In this document: positions 41,891 to 53,632 of the stretch, one piece after another
How positions within the stretch are numbered: position 1 is the first letter of the stretch
How the letters are laid out: each line of letters begins with the position of its first letter
Assembly: GCA_035578175.1 (NCBI GenBank)
Contig: JAQMRL010000008.1
Coordinates: 94,104,541 to 94,168,540 of the forward strand
Direction of reading: 5' to 3'
DNA: 64,000 nt
Origin: Catonia carolina
Lineage: Eukaryota; Arthropoda; Insecta; Hemiptera; Achilidae
The notes under the pieces: model-generated
Told to the model about the DNA's origin: nothing
Seen by the model: the letters and a program-made list of their open reading frames with translations, nothing else
The model's database searches: none
Position numbers and translations under genes: made by a program

Positions 41891-42585
41891 GTGACCGCTC
41901 TATCATCCCACATATGTACCGAAAACAATTCATTTATCGATCATGTTTTTCTAGCGTATGTTAAAAATCATATCCCAGGTATTTAAAATGCTGTACGTGC
42001 TCAAATAAGTAAAAATCCTACCTTAATTTGCTTGTGAACTTTAAAAGCAATCTTAATATGTTCAATTTTAATGTTTTTTAATTGAAGAATATTTTTTAGG
42101 TCTGGATAATTTTTACTAAGACTTTTAAAAACCCTTGAAGACCTGCATTTGGAATAGTAGTCTTAATGACCCACCCTGGGCTCTGTATCCATTTTAATAA
42201 TTTTTTTTACCCTATAATCTATTGTTAACCCGTTTTAGGCTATGCCTATTAAACTAAAGAACAGAGATTTGAGTTTGAAATAGAATGTTATATTTTGCTT
42301 TCTTCTCACATTTATTTGTGTAGTAGCTACTGTAATGAATTGACAAAGTAATAATGTAAAATTTGTCTTTCAGTGTAAAATCAACTGATATGTGTTATGA
42401 GTCGTAATAAAAACGATTTGAATCTGTAATAATATTACCAAATAATTAGCTAATATTGTACATAAATATTTATAAATTGTTTTATATTTTAAAATGCAGT
42501 ATTTATTTATTTATTGTTTGTAATCTATCAGCAATAAACTATTTATTTTAATAAAAAAAAAAGTTTATTATTTTGTGTGTTGTTT
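41891..42585. other. Intergenic, no recognised feature
   Basis: AT-rich, no frame above background. Confidence 0.5.
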
Positions 42586-43496
42586 ATTACTTTCTCTTGC
42601 CTATATGAATATATAGGAAGGAAAATATTGTTTTCATGTCGATTTTTCGAAATCGAGTTTTCACTGGATCTACACGTTTTCAGACCCCTGGACCCAAAAA
42701 AACATGTTGTTAGCAAGTGGTCTGTGTGTGTGTGTGTGTGAACAAAATATCTCAAGAACGGAACATCATATGAATTTTAAACTTGAAACTTAAGTTAGGT
42801 ACCGCTAGAGGACCCAACACGAACATTTTCATCAAAATCGATTAACCTGAAATAGTTTATTCGTGTAATTTTTCACTTTTTTGCGATTTTCTCAAAAACG
42901 GGTCCTACGGTTTTTAAAAAAATCGTAAATATTTATGCTCTACAAGATAGGGTAGGCACCATGTCAGCTGAAATTCTTGGGAGGCTGTTTTCTTGTAAAA
43001 TTTTTTTTTTTTTAAGATTGCGGCTTTAATATGCATTGTAGTGCAAAAATGTACATAATAAAAGTTGTAGGGAATCTAAAATCCTACACTTTTATTTCAA
43101 ACACTTTTTTTGTGTAATGCTTAGTTTAGCGGTAATTAGCAATTTTTTGTTTTTTTTCACATAAATGTGTAAAAAGTAGATTTTTAAAGTTTTCAGCTGC
43201 ATTTTACGACAAAAGTGTATATAATCAAATTTATAGAAAATTAAAAGATCTACAACTTTAATTAGAGCATTTTCTCTACAGAGCCTAGTTTAGCATGAAA
43301 AAGTGATTTTTCTGAATTTTTAAGCAAACTGTTTGATTTTCATTTTGCATCTTTCACTCATGATTAAAATAAGGTTATGTTTATTGAGGTTAGTTTTTTG
43401 TTTATTTCTAATGTTTTATTACTAATGTTAGGTTATATTATTAAAGATTTGCATTGACAAGAGACAGTTGTGTGAGTGTTTCACACCACATTTTTT
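42586..43496 (+). mobile_element. Helentron-like repeat, copy I
   Basis: Sense copy, moderately diverged. The CTCACG/CGTGAG hairpin has decayed (CACATAAATGTG remains), while GTTGTAG...CCTACA is largely kept. End GGTG-type hairpin present before a T-run. Confidence 0.7.
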
Positions 43497-43499
43497 ATT

Positions 43500-43675
43500 G
43501 ATTCATTATTATCATCTTTAAGCATTAGGCTCAATGGCCTGTTCCAGCATCCATCTCTTTTTAGGTCTTCCCTCTTAAGTTTATATTTCTATGGTTGTAG
43601 AGGAAGTCTGTGTGCTGGCATGCAAAGTAAATGATTGGACCAGTTTCTCTTATATATTATTAAGGTTTTACACAC
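43500..43675 (-). pseudogene. RTE-like LINE C-terminal fragment, relative of 15399-15838
   Basis: - strand encodes [17 protein letters not shown] and a KRDGCW segment, nearly the same as the + strand fragment in intron 5. Begins right after Helentron-like copy I. Confidence 0.65.
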
Positions 43676-43795
43676 TGACTGAACTAGAATATCAGATGAA
43701 AACATTATTCTTCCCTAAAATTTGTATTACTGTATTAGTAATTATAGTAAAAAATTAGTATTGAAAAAGTATAAAATTCTTTCATTAAGCATTGT

Positions 43796-44126
43796 TAAAC
43801 CACCGGGTTGGTCTAGAGGTAAAGTTGTCGCCAAAATCAGCTGCTTAACAGCTGATTTTCAGAGACGAAGGTTCCTGGTTCAAATCCTAGTAAAGGTAGT
43901 TACTTTTATACGGATTTGAATGCTAGAATGTGGTTACTGGTGTACTTTGATGGTTGGGGTTCAATTAACCATACTCTCTCAGGAATGGTCGACCTGAGTC
44001 TGTGCAAGACTAAACCTCATTTACACGTCATACACATCATCCTCATCTCATTGGGTCATGGGGTTGCTTATTGTTCTGAATTGAACAGATTGCAACGTAC
44101 ACAAATTAGGAATTACAAAAAAAAAA
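43796..44126 (+). mobile_element. Palindrome-type tRNA SINE
   Basis: Complete: head ACCGGGTTGGTCTAGAGG, palindrome arms AATCAGCTG/CAGCTGATT (altered centre), B box GGTTCAAATCC, A-run at 44117. Flanked by TAAGCATTGT at 43786-43795 and 44127-44136. Confidence 0.88.
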
Positions 44127-44703
44127 TAAGCATTGTGTTACAGAGGTATCCATTTGTAATAAAAAAGAATTCCATAAATATTTTTTTTGTAGTACGAGAA
44201 ACTAAAAGAAGTGTGCTTGTTTGTAACACACTCACTAACATTACTACTTATTTTTTGTAAAACCAAAAGTATTTAATACATGACATGTTTATTACCGAAT
44301 TGTTTGTGAAGCTTCAGAGTCATTTTTAAAAAATAATAGTAGACCTTAAATACCGTAATTATCTAGTGTAACTTATTGACTTGTAAAAGTTGTTAAAAAA
44401 AAAAACAAATCAAGGACATAGTAAATAACCTTTGTAAAAATAAAATTTATCTATCCTATTTTCAAAAAAATTATTGTTTATTGTTATAATTAATTATTAT
44501 TATAATAATTATTGTTTATAATTTATTGTAATTTATTGTTTAAAAATTCAATAACACAGCTTTTACTAACTTTGGAATGGCCTCAGGGCCAGTTCTACTC
44601 GTATTAGATTTTAACAGAAGTTGTTTTAAGAAATTTAATGGCATTGATTGATATAGTAAATTTTGTGAACTCATACTACTGGTATATGTATAAGAAATCA
44701 AGT

Positions 44704-44842
44704 CTTTTTTTACTTTCTCTTGCCTATATGAATATATAGGAAGGAAAGTATTGTTTTCATGTCGATTTTTCGAAATCGAGTTTTCACCGGATCTATACGT
44801 TTTCAGACCCCCTGAACCCAAAAAACATGTTTTTAGCGATTG

Positions 44843-44885
<43 letters not shown>

Positions 44886-45672
44886 TGTGTGTGAACAGAA
44901 TATCTCAAGAACGGAACATCGTACGAACTTGAAACTTGAAACTTAAGTTACATACCACTACCGGACGCGACACGAACATTTTCATCAAAATCGGTCAACC
45001 GGAAGTAGTAGTTTATTCGTATAATTTTTCAGTTTTTTGCGATTTTCTCAAAAACTGGTCCTACGATTTTTTTTTAAATCGCCTATTTTACTCAATTTTT
45101 TATTCTTTACAAGATAGGGTAGGCGCCATGTTTGCTGAAATTCTCGGTGAGGCTGTTTTCACGTAAAAACGTTGTTTTTTTAAGATTACGGCTTTAATAT
45201 AAATTTTAGCGCAAAAACTTATATAATAAAAGTTGTAGAGAATTTAAAAACCTACAACTTCTGTTTCAAACATTTTTTTGTATAACGCTTAGTTTAGCGG
45301 TAATTTGCGATTTTCTGTTTTTTTTCTCACGAAAACGTGAGAAAAATCGATTTTTTTAACATTTCGGTCTTAGTATGCATTTTACGACAAAAGTGTATAT
45401 AATTAAATTTATAGAAAATTAAAAGATCTACAACTTTTGTTTAGAGCATTTTTCTCTACAGAGCCTAGTTTAGCGTGAAAGCGTGATTTTCCGTATTTTT
45501 AAGCCAAACTGAGTTCGATTGTCATTTTGCGTCATTCACTCATGATTAAAATAAGGTTATGTTTTTGAGGTTAGTTTTTGTTCATTTCTAATGTTTTAAT
45601 ACTAATGTTAGGTTTATTGTTAATTATTTGCATTGGCAAGAGAAAGTTGTCTGGTGTTTCACACCAGATTTT
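44704..45672 (+). mobile_element. Helentron-like repeat, copy J
   Basis: Full-length sense copy with a (TG)n tract at 44847-44883. The 3' hairpin is altered (GTCTGGTGTTTCACACC). Its terminal T-run is at the same time the start of copy K. Confidence 0.75.
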
Positions 45673-46671
45673 TTACTTTCTCTTGCCTATATGAATATAT
45701 AGGAAGGAAAGTATTGTTTTCATGTCGATTTTTCAAAATCGAGTTTTCACCGGATTTATACGTTTTCAGACCCCCTGAACCCAAAAAACATGTTTTTAGC
45801 GATTGGTCTGTGTGTGTGTGTGTGTGTGTGTGTACGCGCGTGCGTGCGTGCGTGGTGCGTGCGTGTGTGTGTGTGTGTGTGTGTACAAAATATCTCAAGA
45901 ACGGAACGTCGTACGGACTTGGAACTTGAAACTTAAGTTACATTCCACTACCGGACCTGACACGAACATTTTCATCAAAATCGGTCAACCGGAAGTAGTA
46001 GTTTATTCGTGTAATTTTTCACTTTTTTGTGATTTTCTCAAAAACTGGTCCTACGATTTTTTTAAAAATCGCCTGGTTTACTAAATTTTTTATTCTCTAC
46101 AAGATAGGGTAGGCATCATGTGTGCTGAAATTCTTGGTGAGGGTGTTTTCTCGTAAAAACGTTGTTTTTTTAAGATTACGGCTTTAATATGCATTTTAGC
46201 GCAAAACTTTATATAATAAAAATTGTAGAGAATTTAAAATCCTACAACTTTTATTTCAAACAATTTTTTGTATAACGCTTAGTTTAGCGGTAATTTGCGA
46301 TTTTCTGTTTTTTTCTCACGAAAATGTGTGAAAAATTGATTTTTTTAAGATTTCGGCCTTAGTATGCATTTTACGACAAAAGTGTATATAATTAAATTTA
46401 TAGAAAATTAAAAGATCTACAACTTTTATTTAGAGCATTTTTCTCTACAGAGCCTAGTTTAGAGAGAAAGAGTGATTTTCCGTATTTCTAAGCCAAACTG
46501 AGGTTGATTTTCATTTTGCGTCTTTCACTCGATTAAAATTAGGTTATGTTTATTGAGGTTATTTTTTTGTTTATTTCTTATGTTTTATTACTAATGTTAG
46601 GTTTATTGTTAATTATTTGCACTGGCAAGAGAAAGTTGTGTGAGTGTTTCACACCAGATTTTTTTTTTTTT
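45673..46671 (+). mobile_element. Helentron-like repeat, copy K, directly abutting J
   Basis: Full-length sense copy beginning in the T-run that ends J, giving a head-to-tail pair with no spacer. The tract at 45808-45884 alternates TG, CG-rich and TG parts. It ends in a T-run shared with the poly(A) complement of an antisense SINE. Confidence 0.75.
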
Positions 46672-46846
46672 AACATCGCACCAACTACAACGGTCATTAG
46701 CGACGACGTTGGGGTGTAACTATTGTTCAATGGAGGATGAAATGATTTTTTTGTAACGTATGGAAATATGCCGTGCCTGAGTGGGATTCGAACCCAGGAC
46801 CGCATGATGAGAGGCGAGCACGTTACCAACTGCGCCAATGCGGCCG
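46663..46846 (-). mobile_element. GCCGGC-type tRNA SINE
   Basis: Antisense copy; head GCCGGCCGCATTGGCGCAG on the - strand, B box GGTTCGAATCC. Its poly(A) complement merges with the T-run ending Helentron-like copy K, so it inserted at that border. Confidence 0.8.
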
Positions 46847-46934
46847 GCAATCAAGTCCTATTTATTCCAAAAGGCAGTGAATTAATGAGGTGGTTTTTAA
46901 AAGAACACTGTTCCTTTTTTATCCCTAAAGTGTT

Positions 46935-47117
46935 TATCTTGCAATCTGTTCAATTTAAGAATAATAAGCAACCCATGATCGAATGAGATGACGATGTGTA
47001 TGAGGTGCAGTCTTGTTCAAACAGGCCGACCATTCATAAGAGAGTATTGTTAATTGAACTACAACAGCATAGTACACCGATAACCACTGTCTAGCATTCA
47101 AATCTGTATAAAAGTAC
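46935..47117 (-). mobile_element. Palindrome-type tRNA SINE, body only
   Basis: Antisense, head missing, diverged body (CCACTGTCTAGCATTCAAAT at its right end). Old copy. Confidence 0.65.
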
Positions 47118-47624
47118 AGTCCATTTGAAACAGCATGATAGTAAATTTCTGAATAAAAAGTCCCTTTTCGAAAGTAAAATTTTTCTCCTAATTATTCTTA
47201 CAAAATATAATAAATATAAATATTTGTTTTGCAATTTTAACAATTTTGTGGAATTTCCGTCAATTATTTTACTGGCATTGTTATTGTTGCATTCAGTAAC
47301 CAATGCATTCAATACACAAGACATGATTTAATTAATTGTACATTAATTTAATAATTAATTTTTAATTAATTATAATATACTTAATAAATAATAAATCAAT
47401 AAATTTGATTTCTATTTTACGTTTGTTATTGGAAAAATCATTATTTTTTTTCTTTTCCATTATCAAGATAAATTAATATTTATTTTTTTAAATACTTTCA
47501 TTCACTAACAGGAAAAGTTAACACTAAAAAATCTCTTAAGTGGTAGCACTGATGCATGAAGACATTACAAAATTATCTCCGATCTTTATTCCATTTAAGT
47601 ACTATCATGGTATTTCGAATGGAC
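47118..47624. other. Intergenic, no recognised feature
   Basis: AT-rich with runs of AATTAAT near 47330-47400; no frame with a recognisable product. Confidence 0.5.
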
Positions 47625-47722
47625 TGTAACTACCTTTACTAGGATTTGAACCAGGGCCATTGTTTAAGAAAATCAGCTGATTTGTAGCAATGACGACTTC
47701 ACAACCATTAAATCAAATGGTT
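47625..47722 (-). mobile_element. Palindrome-type tRNA SINE, head fragment
   Basis: Antisense: GGATTTGAACCAGG (B box complement), AAAATCAGCTGATTTG shortened palindrome, and GACGACTTCAC (A box side). Body absent. Confidence 0.6.
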
Positions 47723-47725
47723 GGT

Positions 47726-47832
47726 TTTGACTTGTAATAATTTGCAGGTACTAGCCGGAAATTCCACTAACCCGGGACTTTCCACTTCAATGCAGGCTAG
47801 CTCACTAACCACTACGCCACTGTAGCGGTAAA
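47726..47832 (-). mobile_element. Tail-sharing tRNA SINE, head fragment
   Basis: Antisense head: GGCGTAGTGGTTAGTGAG on the - strand and degenerate B box. Lies back to back with the preceding SINE fragment. Confidence 0.6.
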
Positions 47833-47889
47833 ATTCAATCGTTACAATTTACATAAAGCTGCTTCAATAGCTTAGAAATTAATTACTAC

Positions 47890-47982
47890 TTAGGGGTAAG
47901 GAACAATGGTTTAACGGGAATTGAACCTTTGTAGCCTACTTTCACTTTGGTGTTAAACACACTACGCCACGTAGGCAGTCAA
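47890..47982 (-). mobile_element. tRNA-like SINE fragment
   Basis: Antisense: TGCCTACGTGGCGTAGTG head and GGTTCAATTCCC B box on the - strand. Tail differs from the three main families. Confidence 0.5.
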
Positions 47983-48526
47983 AAACCTTTTAATTTTATT
48001 TAAAAAAATTGCTTCAGAGAGAGGGAAAAGAGAAGTGGATAGAAGAAAGTAGAAAACTACGTACTTTAGGAAACTAGGCTAGTACACTTTTAAACTTTTC
48101 AATTGCGTACGTGCTTAAGTTAGGGACCTAACTAGATTTAAAATTACAGCTCATTACTTAGATTGAGTAAGTGGGCCCTCCTACGGTACTCCGGTTTTAA
48201 CCTTATTAATTCAATCAATTTACTTAACCATTACAAACATGTTGAATGTTCACAAAATTAAATAATTCTGAGTGCAACGTATTTTCTACGGTTCTGTATT
48301 CCAAACAGATCAAAAGTCGATTATCAGAAATCCAATAACTCAAGACTTTTTTACTGTACTTGTTATACTGTTGAGGGTACAAAAATTGTGTGGGCCCTTT
48401 CAACAGAAGCTAAAATCTTAGGTTCAAACGAAAATTTATTTAACTATTTATTAATTATTGTTTAAGTGAAAACATATTAGAAATTATTTATCCAATTATC
48501 CGAATCATGTTAATAAATAATTTTTT

Positions 48527-48702
48527 TTTAGTTTATTTTAAGTCGCATGAACATCTTGGTTATTAGCGACTACATACATCATCGGGTTGAGGAACAGTGA
48601 GTTTGAAATTGTAATAATTTTTTAGACCAAGGCCGGGAATCAAACCCGGGGCTTCCGCTTTATAGGGTAGCACGCTAACCTCTGGGCCCCGGAGGCGGCC
48701 AC
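48527..48702 (-). mobile_element. Tail-sharing tRNA SINE nested in the pogo-like element
   Basis: Antisense; head GGCCGCCTCCGGGGCCCAGAG on the - strand, B box GGTTTGATTCCC, tail complement AGTCGCATGAACATCTTGG. AATAAATA occurs on both flanks. Confidence 0.75.
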
Positions 48703-49049
48703 AATCAATCAATCAAGCAATAAATACCGGCATAAATTATCATTAGCTACTAAATCAAATATTTAAAAACATAAAAGTTGTATTTGATTCAACATGTTAT
48801 AAGAGATAGTGTCGAGCAGTTATCATAATAAGATACCCTTACAGCTCATAACGATTTTTCATTGTATGACGATTTTGTTTCAAAAATTTCAGAGATTTTA
48901 GTTACAATTCTACCAGTTAGAAGTCACTATTATGATCAAATAGAGGATTTATAGAACGTATTCTACTGAAACTTCACTTTTGTAAATTTTGTCAGTTGCA
49001 ATGTTTTTCAATCAGTTATCCGAACCACTATCGATAGGAAAAAATAGAT

Positions 49050-49220
49050 ATTTACTCAAGCAGATGCCTTTTCTGCCCTAACAACTGCAATGCTAAGGTT
49101 TCAAAAAACAGTCTGAATATATTACTGCTGAATCATTGTTGCTAAAAAGAATGAGAGATGTTGCTGTTACAAAAAGAAGTTCAATCTTAGTTCAAAAGAA
49201 AATTCATGATTTTTTAAAAA
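49050..49220 (+). pseudogene. pogo/Tigger transposase C-terminal fragment
   Basis: Reads FTQADAFSALTTAMLRFQK, a one-base frameshift near 49108, then ITAESLLLKRMRDVAVTKR and VQKKIHDF. The LxxLRDxAxxKR.xxxQxxIxDFF pattern is the classic C-terminus of Tigger/pogo (DDE_1) transposases. Dead. Confidence 0.7.
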
Positions 49221-49539
49221 AAATTACTGTATAGTACAGGAGCGTTAAAAAATATTTCCTAACGGATTTTACCGTAGTTTACTTCGTTACTTTATACAGT
49301 TTTGAAATACTGTATTTCCGTTTGTTTATATAATCTTTAGTACTATTCATTTGCAATAATATGCAAAAATTTAGTGTTTTTTAAAATTAGTTTATGTTAG
49401 TCATTTTTCCTATTAAACATTTAGGTTATATTAAATTTTTACGGTACAGTGTATCAAATTACAGTATTTAGCGTATTTGATTAACAGAACCGATCTGGTC
49501 CCAATTAGTTCGGATAACTGACGCTACTGTATTTAGAAT

Positions 49540-49690
49540 GTCAGAGGACCTCAGAAATCTCCTTCATTTAGGACCTTTGAGTGCATGGCTTTGTGAACCA
49601 AGGGGTACAAGAGGAGTGAGGAGACCGAAGATGAGATGGACGTCGGAACAGGCTCAATGTTAAAGGCTAATCCAAAATGGACGACGACGA
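49540..49690 (+). pseudogene. RTE-like LINE tail fragment
   Basis: Reads RGTRGVRRPKMRWTSEQAQ then a GACGATGACGAC tail, as in RTE C-termini. Confidence 0.5.
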
Positions 49691-50326
49691 TGACGACTAA
49701 AACCCCAAACACTCCAATATCTAAGAGCATTATGTGTACTGAGAGTAGATACCAAGTACAGATATCAAATGAATTAATGTCCCATAGCCGAGAGAGTAAG
49801 AGGGAGATATGTAACATAACTACGCATGCGCCCAAAGGTCTTTACCATTTTAATCCAAATCTGAAAACATACTACAGTCGTTATCTTGCTTGTTAGTTTA
49901 CTGCGTGCATAAACGCTTGCTCACAACAATGAGTAAAATTATACAATGTTATTGGAATGGCTCGTACGGCTTGTGCGAGTGAGAGGGTTATGTATTCTCT
50001 CACTCCCACAACTAGGGGACTTTAGTTCATCTGAATACTGTACTTCGATTAAATTTTACAAGAAAAGAAGAATCTCGCGGCTAAGAACATTTTAGAACCT
50101 AGTACAGTGGTGTCATTTCACATGACGCAAGACCTGCCCCTCCATTCCGTAGGGTTTATACTGCGCTGCTACTCTTGAGTGTACAGTCTGTTTATTACCC
50201 GACCGTCGATCGTGTTTGATGAATTATATGAAAATAGTAACTTGCAACGAAGCATGTAACCATAAAGTTTCATAACGTAAAAGTTTAAATTATGAATTTC
50301 ACAACTTTCAAACAAGACTCTGTTTT
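49691..50326. other. Intergenic, small inverted repeat only
   Basis: GAGTGAGAG/CTCTCACTC with an 11-base loop near 49978-50006. Otherwise nothing recognised. Confidence 0.4.
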
Positions 50327-50500
50327 TTTTCTTTTGGTTTAACGTCCGGCTATTCTGCAATTACTGCTAATGCACACGGTGAAGGATGAAATAATTTTTG
50401 CCGGCCGCATTGGCGTAGTTGGCAACGTGCTCGCCTCTCATCATGCGGTCTTGGGTTCGAATCCCATTCAGGCACGGCATATTTTTATACGTTACATAAA
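50327..50500. mobile_element. Chimeric GCCGGC-type SINE: antisense tail joined to sense head
   Basis: 50327-50398 is the 3' half in antisense (GGTTTAACGTCCGGCTATTC, ATTACTGCTAATGC), and 50399-50500 is the 5' half in sense (CCGGCCGCATTGGCGTAG, GGTTCGAATCCC, ACGTTACA). Together they look like one SINE whose halves were rearranged in opposite directions. Confidence 0.7.
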
Positions 50501-51074
50501 ATAAGACTCTGATATTAGTTTATGAAGATAGAAACGTTATTTTCAATTTTCAATACAGACCTAACGATAATGTAGAATAAAGTAAAAATGTATACTATAA
50601 CCTCTAAAGTAGGTTGTCATCTTAGAAAACTATAGAATTGTCATAAAAAGTATACATAAATCAAAACGGAACATAAACACAATGTATCGTATTTCACTCA
50701 TACTAGTAATATTTTTGCGATAGGTCTTTCTAATAGTTTACGTCAAACGAATAAAACATATTTTTGAAGGACGCGTCCTAAAACAATACTAATATTTTAC
50801 AATATTTACATGATTTCTTAAAGATTTAGGACACAAAATTCTGCAGTATATACAATCATTTACACCCGCGTTCCGCGTGGTGAAAAAAATCCATGAGGGT
50901 CTTAACGAAGTTAAGGGCGGTTGAGTATGGGTTTTCTCGGTTAGCCGTGATTTTTTAGTTTTAACATCCAATCTGTTTCCTGAACAATTCGAGTTAAAAA
51001 TTTTACGTTCACAAAATACAATTTACTATTTTTAGTTTTAAATTACTTACAAATTATTTTTAGTAAATAAAGTA
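50501..51074. other. Intergenic, no recognised feature
   Basis: AT-rich sequence between the chimeric SINE and the LINE end. Confidence 0.5.
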
Positions 51075-51556
51075 TTCCTTCTTCTTCTTTAGATGCCTTC
51101 TCCATTACGAAGGTTGGCTATCATCATGGTCAGTCGTACCTTGTCCACTGCTGCTCTAAAAAGGTCATGCGACGAGCAGTTAAACGCTTCTCTCAGGTTT
51201 CTGAACCAGGATATTTGTCTGCGTGCCACCGAGCGTTTACCAACGAGTTTCCCTTGAATTATGAGATGCAGAATCTCGTATTTAGGCCCCCTCATGATGT
51301 GTCCAAGGTATGTCAATTTTCTTATCTTTATGCTCTGCAGGATTTCCAGCTCTTTCCCCATTCTTCTGAGGACCTCCATATTTGTGACCCTGTCCGTCCA
51401 CGGTATTCGAAGCACTCTCCGGTAGGTCCACATTTCAAACGCTTGTAGACGGGTCTCACATTCTTTGGTGAGTGTCCACGCCTCTACCCCACACAAGAGG
51501 ATGGGAAAGATGTAGCACTTCAAGAGGCGGGTCCTGGTGTCGAGGCTCAGGTACAT
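51075..51556 (-). pseudogene. RTE-like LINE 3' end with 155-codon open frame
   Basis: - strand frame ending at 51089: RLLKCYIFPILLCGVEAWTL, FEMWTYRRVLRIPWTDRVTN, KLTYLGHIMRGP, ISWFRNLREAFN, MMIANLRNGEGI. 5'-truncated, no stops, so probably young. Tail GAAGAAGAAGAAGG. Confidence 0.8.
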
Positions 51557-51790
51557 TTCTAGAATAAAATCTTAAAATATAAATTACGAAAATCTTAAAA
51601 TTAATATTTTGCATGAAAATCTAAATTCTCTTTATAACCTCTTGAGTACTTTAAATACAAAAATGACAAAACATATTAAGCAATTTTATTTTGTAAAAGG
51701 AAATTTAACAGAATAATCAGGACATTGAATTTTATTGAACTGTTTAGCAACACGATTTAACGATACGTTGAAGACAAAAATATGTTTTTT

Positions 51791-52102
51791 TAGCTCCAAT
51801 TCTAGTGTTTTACGTAATATATCTTTAAAAATGTTGAAGCTACATTACTAGGACCAATTTTATTCGATTTATCAGGTAAAAATATATAAGAAACTACCAG
51901 ATTTGTCTCTTTATTACAGCCTTAAAAATGTCTATATCGTCTCATTTCACCGAGGGCACCGAGTTCTCGGCGAAATCTTTGACCCTTTATAACTCGCCAA
52001 CGAATCGTTTTCGAGCCTTTGTTTATATTAACTTTTTTCTTATTTTTAGCTATAGAATGAGCTACCGAGACAATGCCGTGTAGTTATGAATCACCCTGTA
52101 TA
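51791..52102 (+). repeat. Single arm related to the foldback at 62599-63693
   Basis: Matches the right arm of that element in order: GTGTTTTACGTAATATATCT, ACCAATTTTATTCGATTT, CACCGAGGGCACCGAGTTCT, TTTTTCTTATTTTTAGCTAT, and end GAATCACCCTGTATA. The mirror arm is absent. Confidence 0.65.
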
Positions 52103-52437
52103 ATTTAACTCCTCATTTAAACATGCACAGTGAAAACATGTTTTTTTTATACGATACAAAACTCTGAAGTTGGTCACACGTTTACATTGCGTTAGTAGGT
52201 AGATTACAATAAGCCCTTTATTAAACCTTCGCGGACTATTGACGGATATATCCACCAAAAAAATCTTTCTCACACGTCGTTTTGCGGATATATCCGCATA
52301 TAGTTTAGAATGGTTATGGTCGTTAAGCTGATGTATCCGCACATTTACGAATTAAATAAAAAAAGATTTGGACTAAAATTTGTCTTAATAGTCATCAAAA
52401 TTATGTCAAAATATCTAAACATTCCAGGAAAATTTAT

Positions 52438-53096
52438 TGCCGCAAAATCCATACTAAGACCGCGATCTTTAAAACTCCCATTTTTATCGATTTTAATGAG
52501 CAAAATGCAAAAAATCACTAATTGAAGCTAAATTAAGCGTTGTAGAAAAAAATACTTGAAATAAAAGTTAATAGGTTTTTTGATTTCCTACACACTTTTA
52601 CCCCAACATGCGTATTAAGACCGCAATCTTTAAAAAACAATTTTTTACCAAAGCCTCAAGAATTTCAGCAGACGTGGCGCTTACCTTATCTTGTAGAGCA
52701 TAAACAAATGTCGTAAATAAGGTGATTTTAAAAAAAATCTTTGAAGTCATTTTTGAGAAAAATCGCAAAAATGTGAAAAATTGCACGTATAAACTATTAC
52801 CTCCGGTTGACCGATTTTGATGAAAATACTCGTGTCAGGTTTCCTAGTGGTACCTGACTTAAGTTCCAATTTTCAAATTCGTACAATATTCCGTTCTTGA
52901 GGTATTTTTTTCACACACTCACGCACGCGCGCGCGCGCGCGTACACACACACACACACACACACACAAACCACTCACTAAAAACATGTGTTTTTGAGTTC
53001 AGCGGACCTGAAAACGTGTATTTCCGGTGAAAACTTCATTTCGAAAAATCGATATGAAAACAATACTTTCCCTATTTACTTAGGGCAAGAGAAAGT
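52438..53096 (-). mobile_element. Helentron-like repeat, copy L, truncated
   Basis: Antisense copy keeping the CTTTCTCTTGCC end (at right) and about 650 bases but lacking the hairpin end. Simple repeat at 52920-52970 mixes (CG)n and (CA)n. A diverged copy by eye. Confidence 0.65.
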
Positions 53097-53575
53097 AATA
53101 ATATCTACTGTGACTGTTTCAATCCTACGTATTATGACTGCTAATAACCAGGAAGCTGATTCGATATTGAACAAAATTAATGAAATTACCAAATAAAATT
53201 TAAATAATTTACATATGAGGTACCCTAATTTATTTTTACATGTCCTGTATTTTTTAAAGTTTATTTAAAAATAGTTTTAGTAAAAGAGAATTAACATAAA
53301 ATAGTTAGTGATTTAAGAAAATAAATAAGGTAAGACCTTTTAAATATAAGAAAATTACTAAAGACATTTATTGAATATTTTAAACTGTAATGTCAAGTTT
53401 AAAAATCACGTAAATAATATTTAAAGTCATATGGTTTTAAAAACCCTATTTTAATTGTACTCTTTTCGCTCTCTTTTTAAAAGCCTAGTTGTGAAGCGGT
53501 CGGTGAATTGCTGGGGTTTTAGTATAACGCTCCTACTGGTAGTGGTTGGAACTAATAAACTTAACTATTTTACAG

Positions 53576-53632
53576 TCAGCATGCATCTTGCGCCCACAGC
53601 ACTTCTTGCAGTGTTTCTAACTCTATTACCAG
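53576..53632 (+). CDS. Possible signal-peptide exon of an unknown gene
   Basis: Between an acceptor-like TTAACTATTTTACAG and a donor-like CCAG/GTACAG lies TCAGC plus an ATG at 53581 reading MHLAPTALLAVFLTLLPG, a typical short n-region and hydrophobic core. It would be the first coding exon of a secreted or membrane protein on the + strand, with later exons beyond base 64000, since none is evident up to the window edge. Single short exon, so chance is possible. Confidence 0.3.

Larger units (their letters stand above)
48307..49531 (+). mobile_element. pogo/Tigger-like element, interrupted by a SINE
   Basis: Right end as reverse complement reads ACAGTAGCGTCAGTTATCCG, a typical pogo end; the left end is near AAAGTCGATTATCAGAAAT. 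Inside is a broken transposase C-terminus at 49050-49220. A SINE sits at 48527-48702. Confidence 0.55.

Noticed and set aside
44484..44535. Palindromic TAATTATTATAATAATTA stretch
   Set aside because: Low-complexity AT sequence; self-complementarity is expected.
49551..49835. 94-codon - strand frame
   Set aside because: Complement of an RTE-like tail and its GACGAC repeat; hydrophobic peptide is a by-product.
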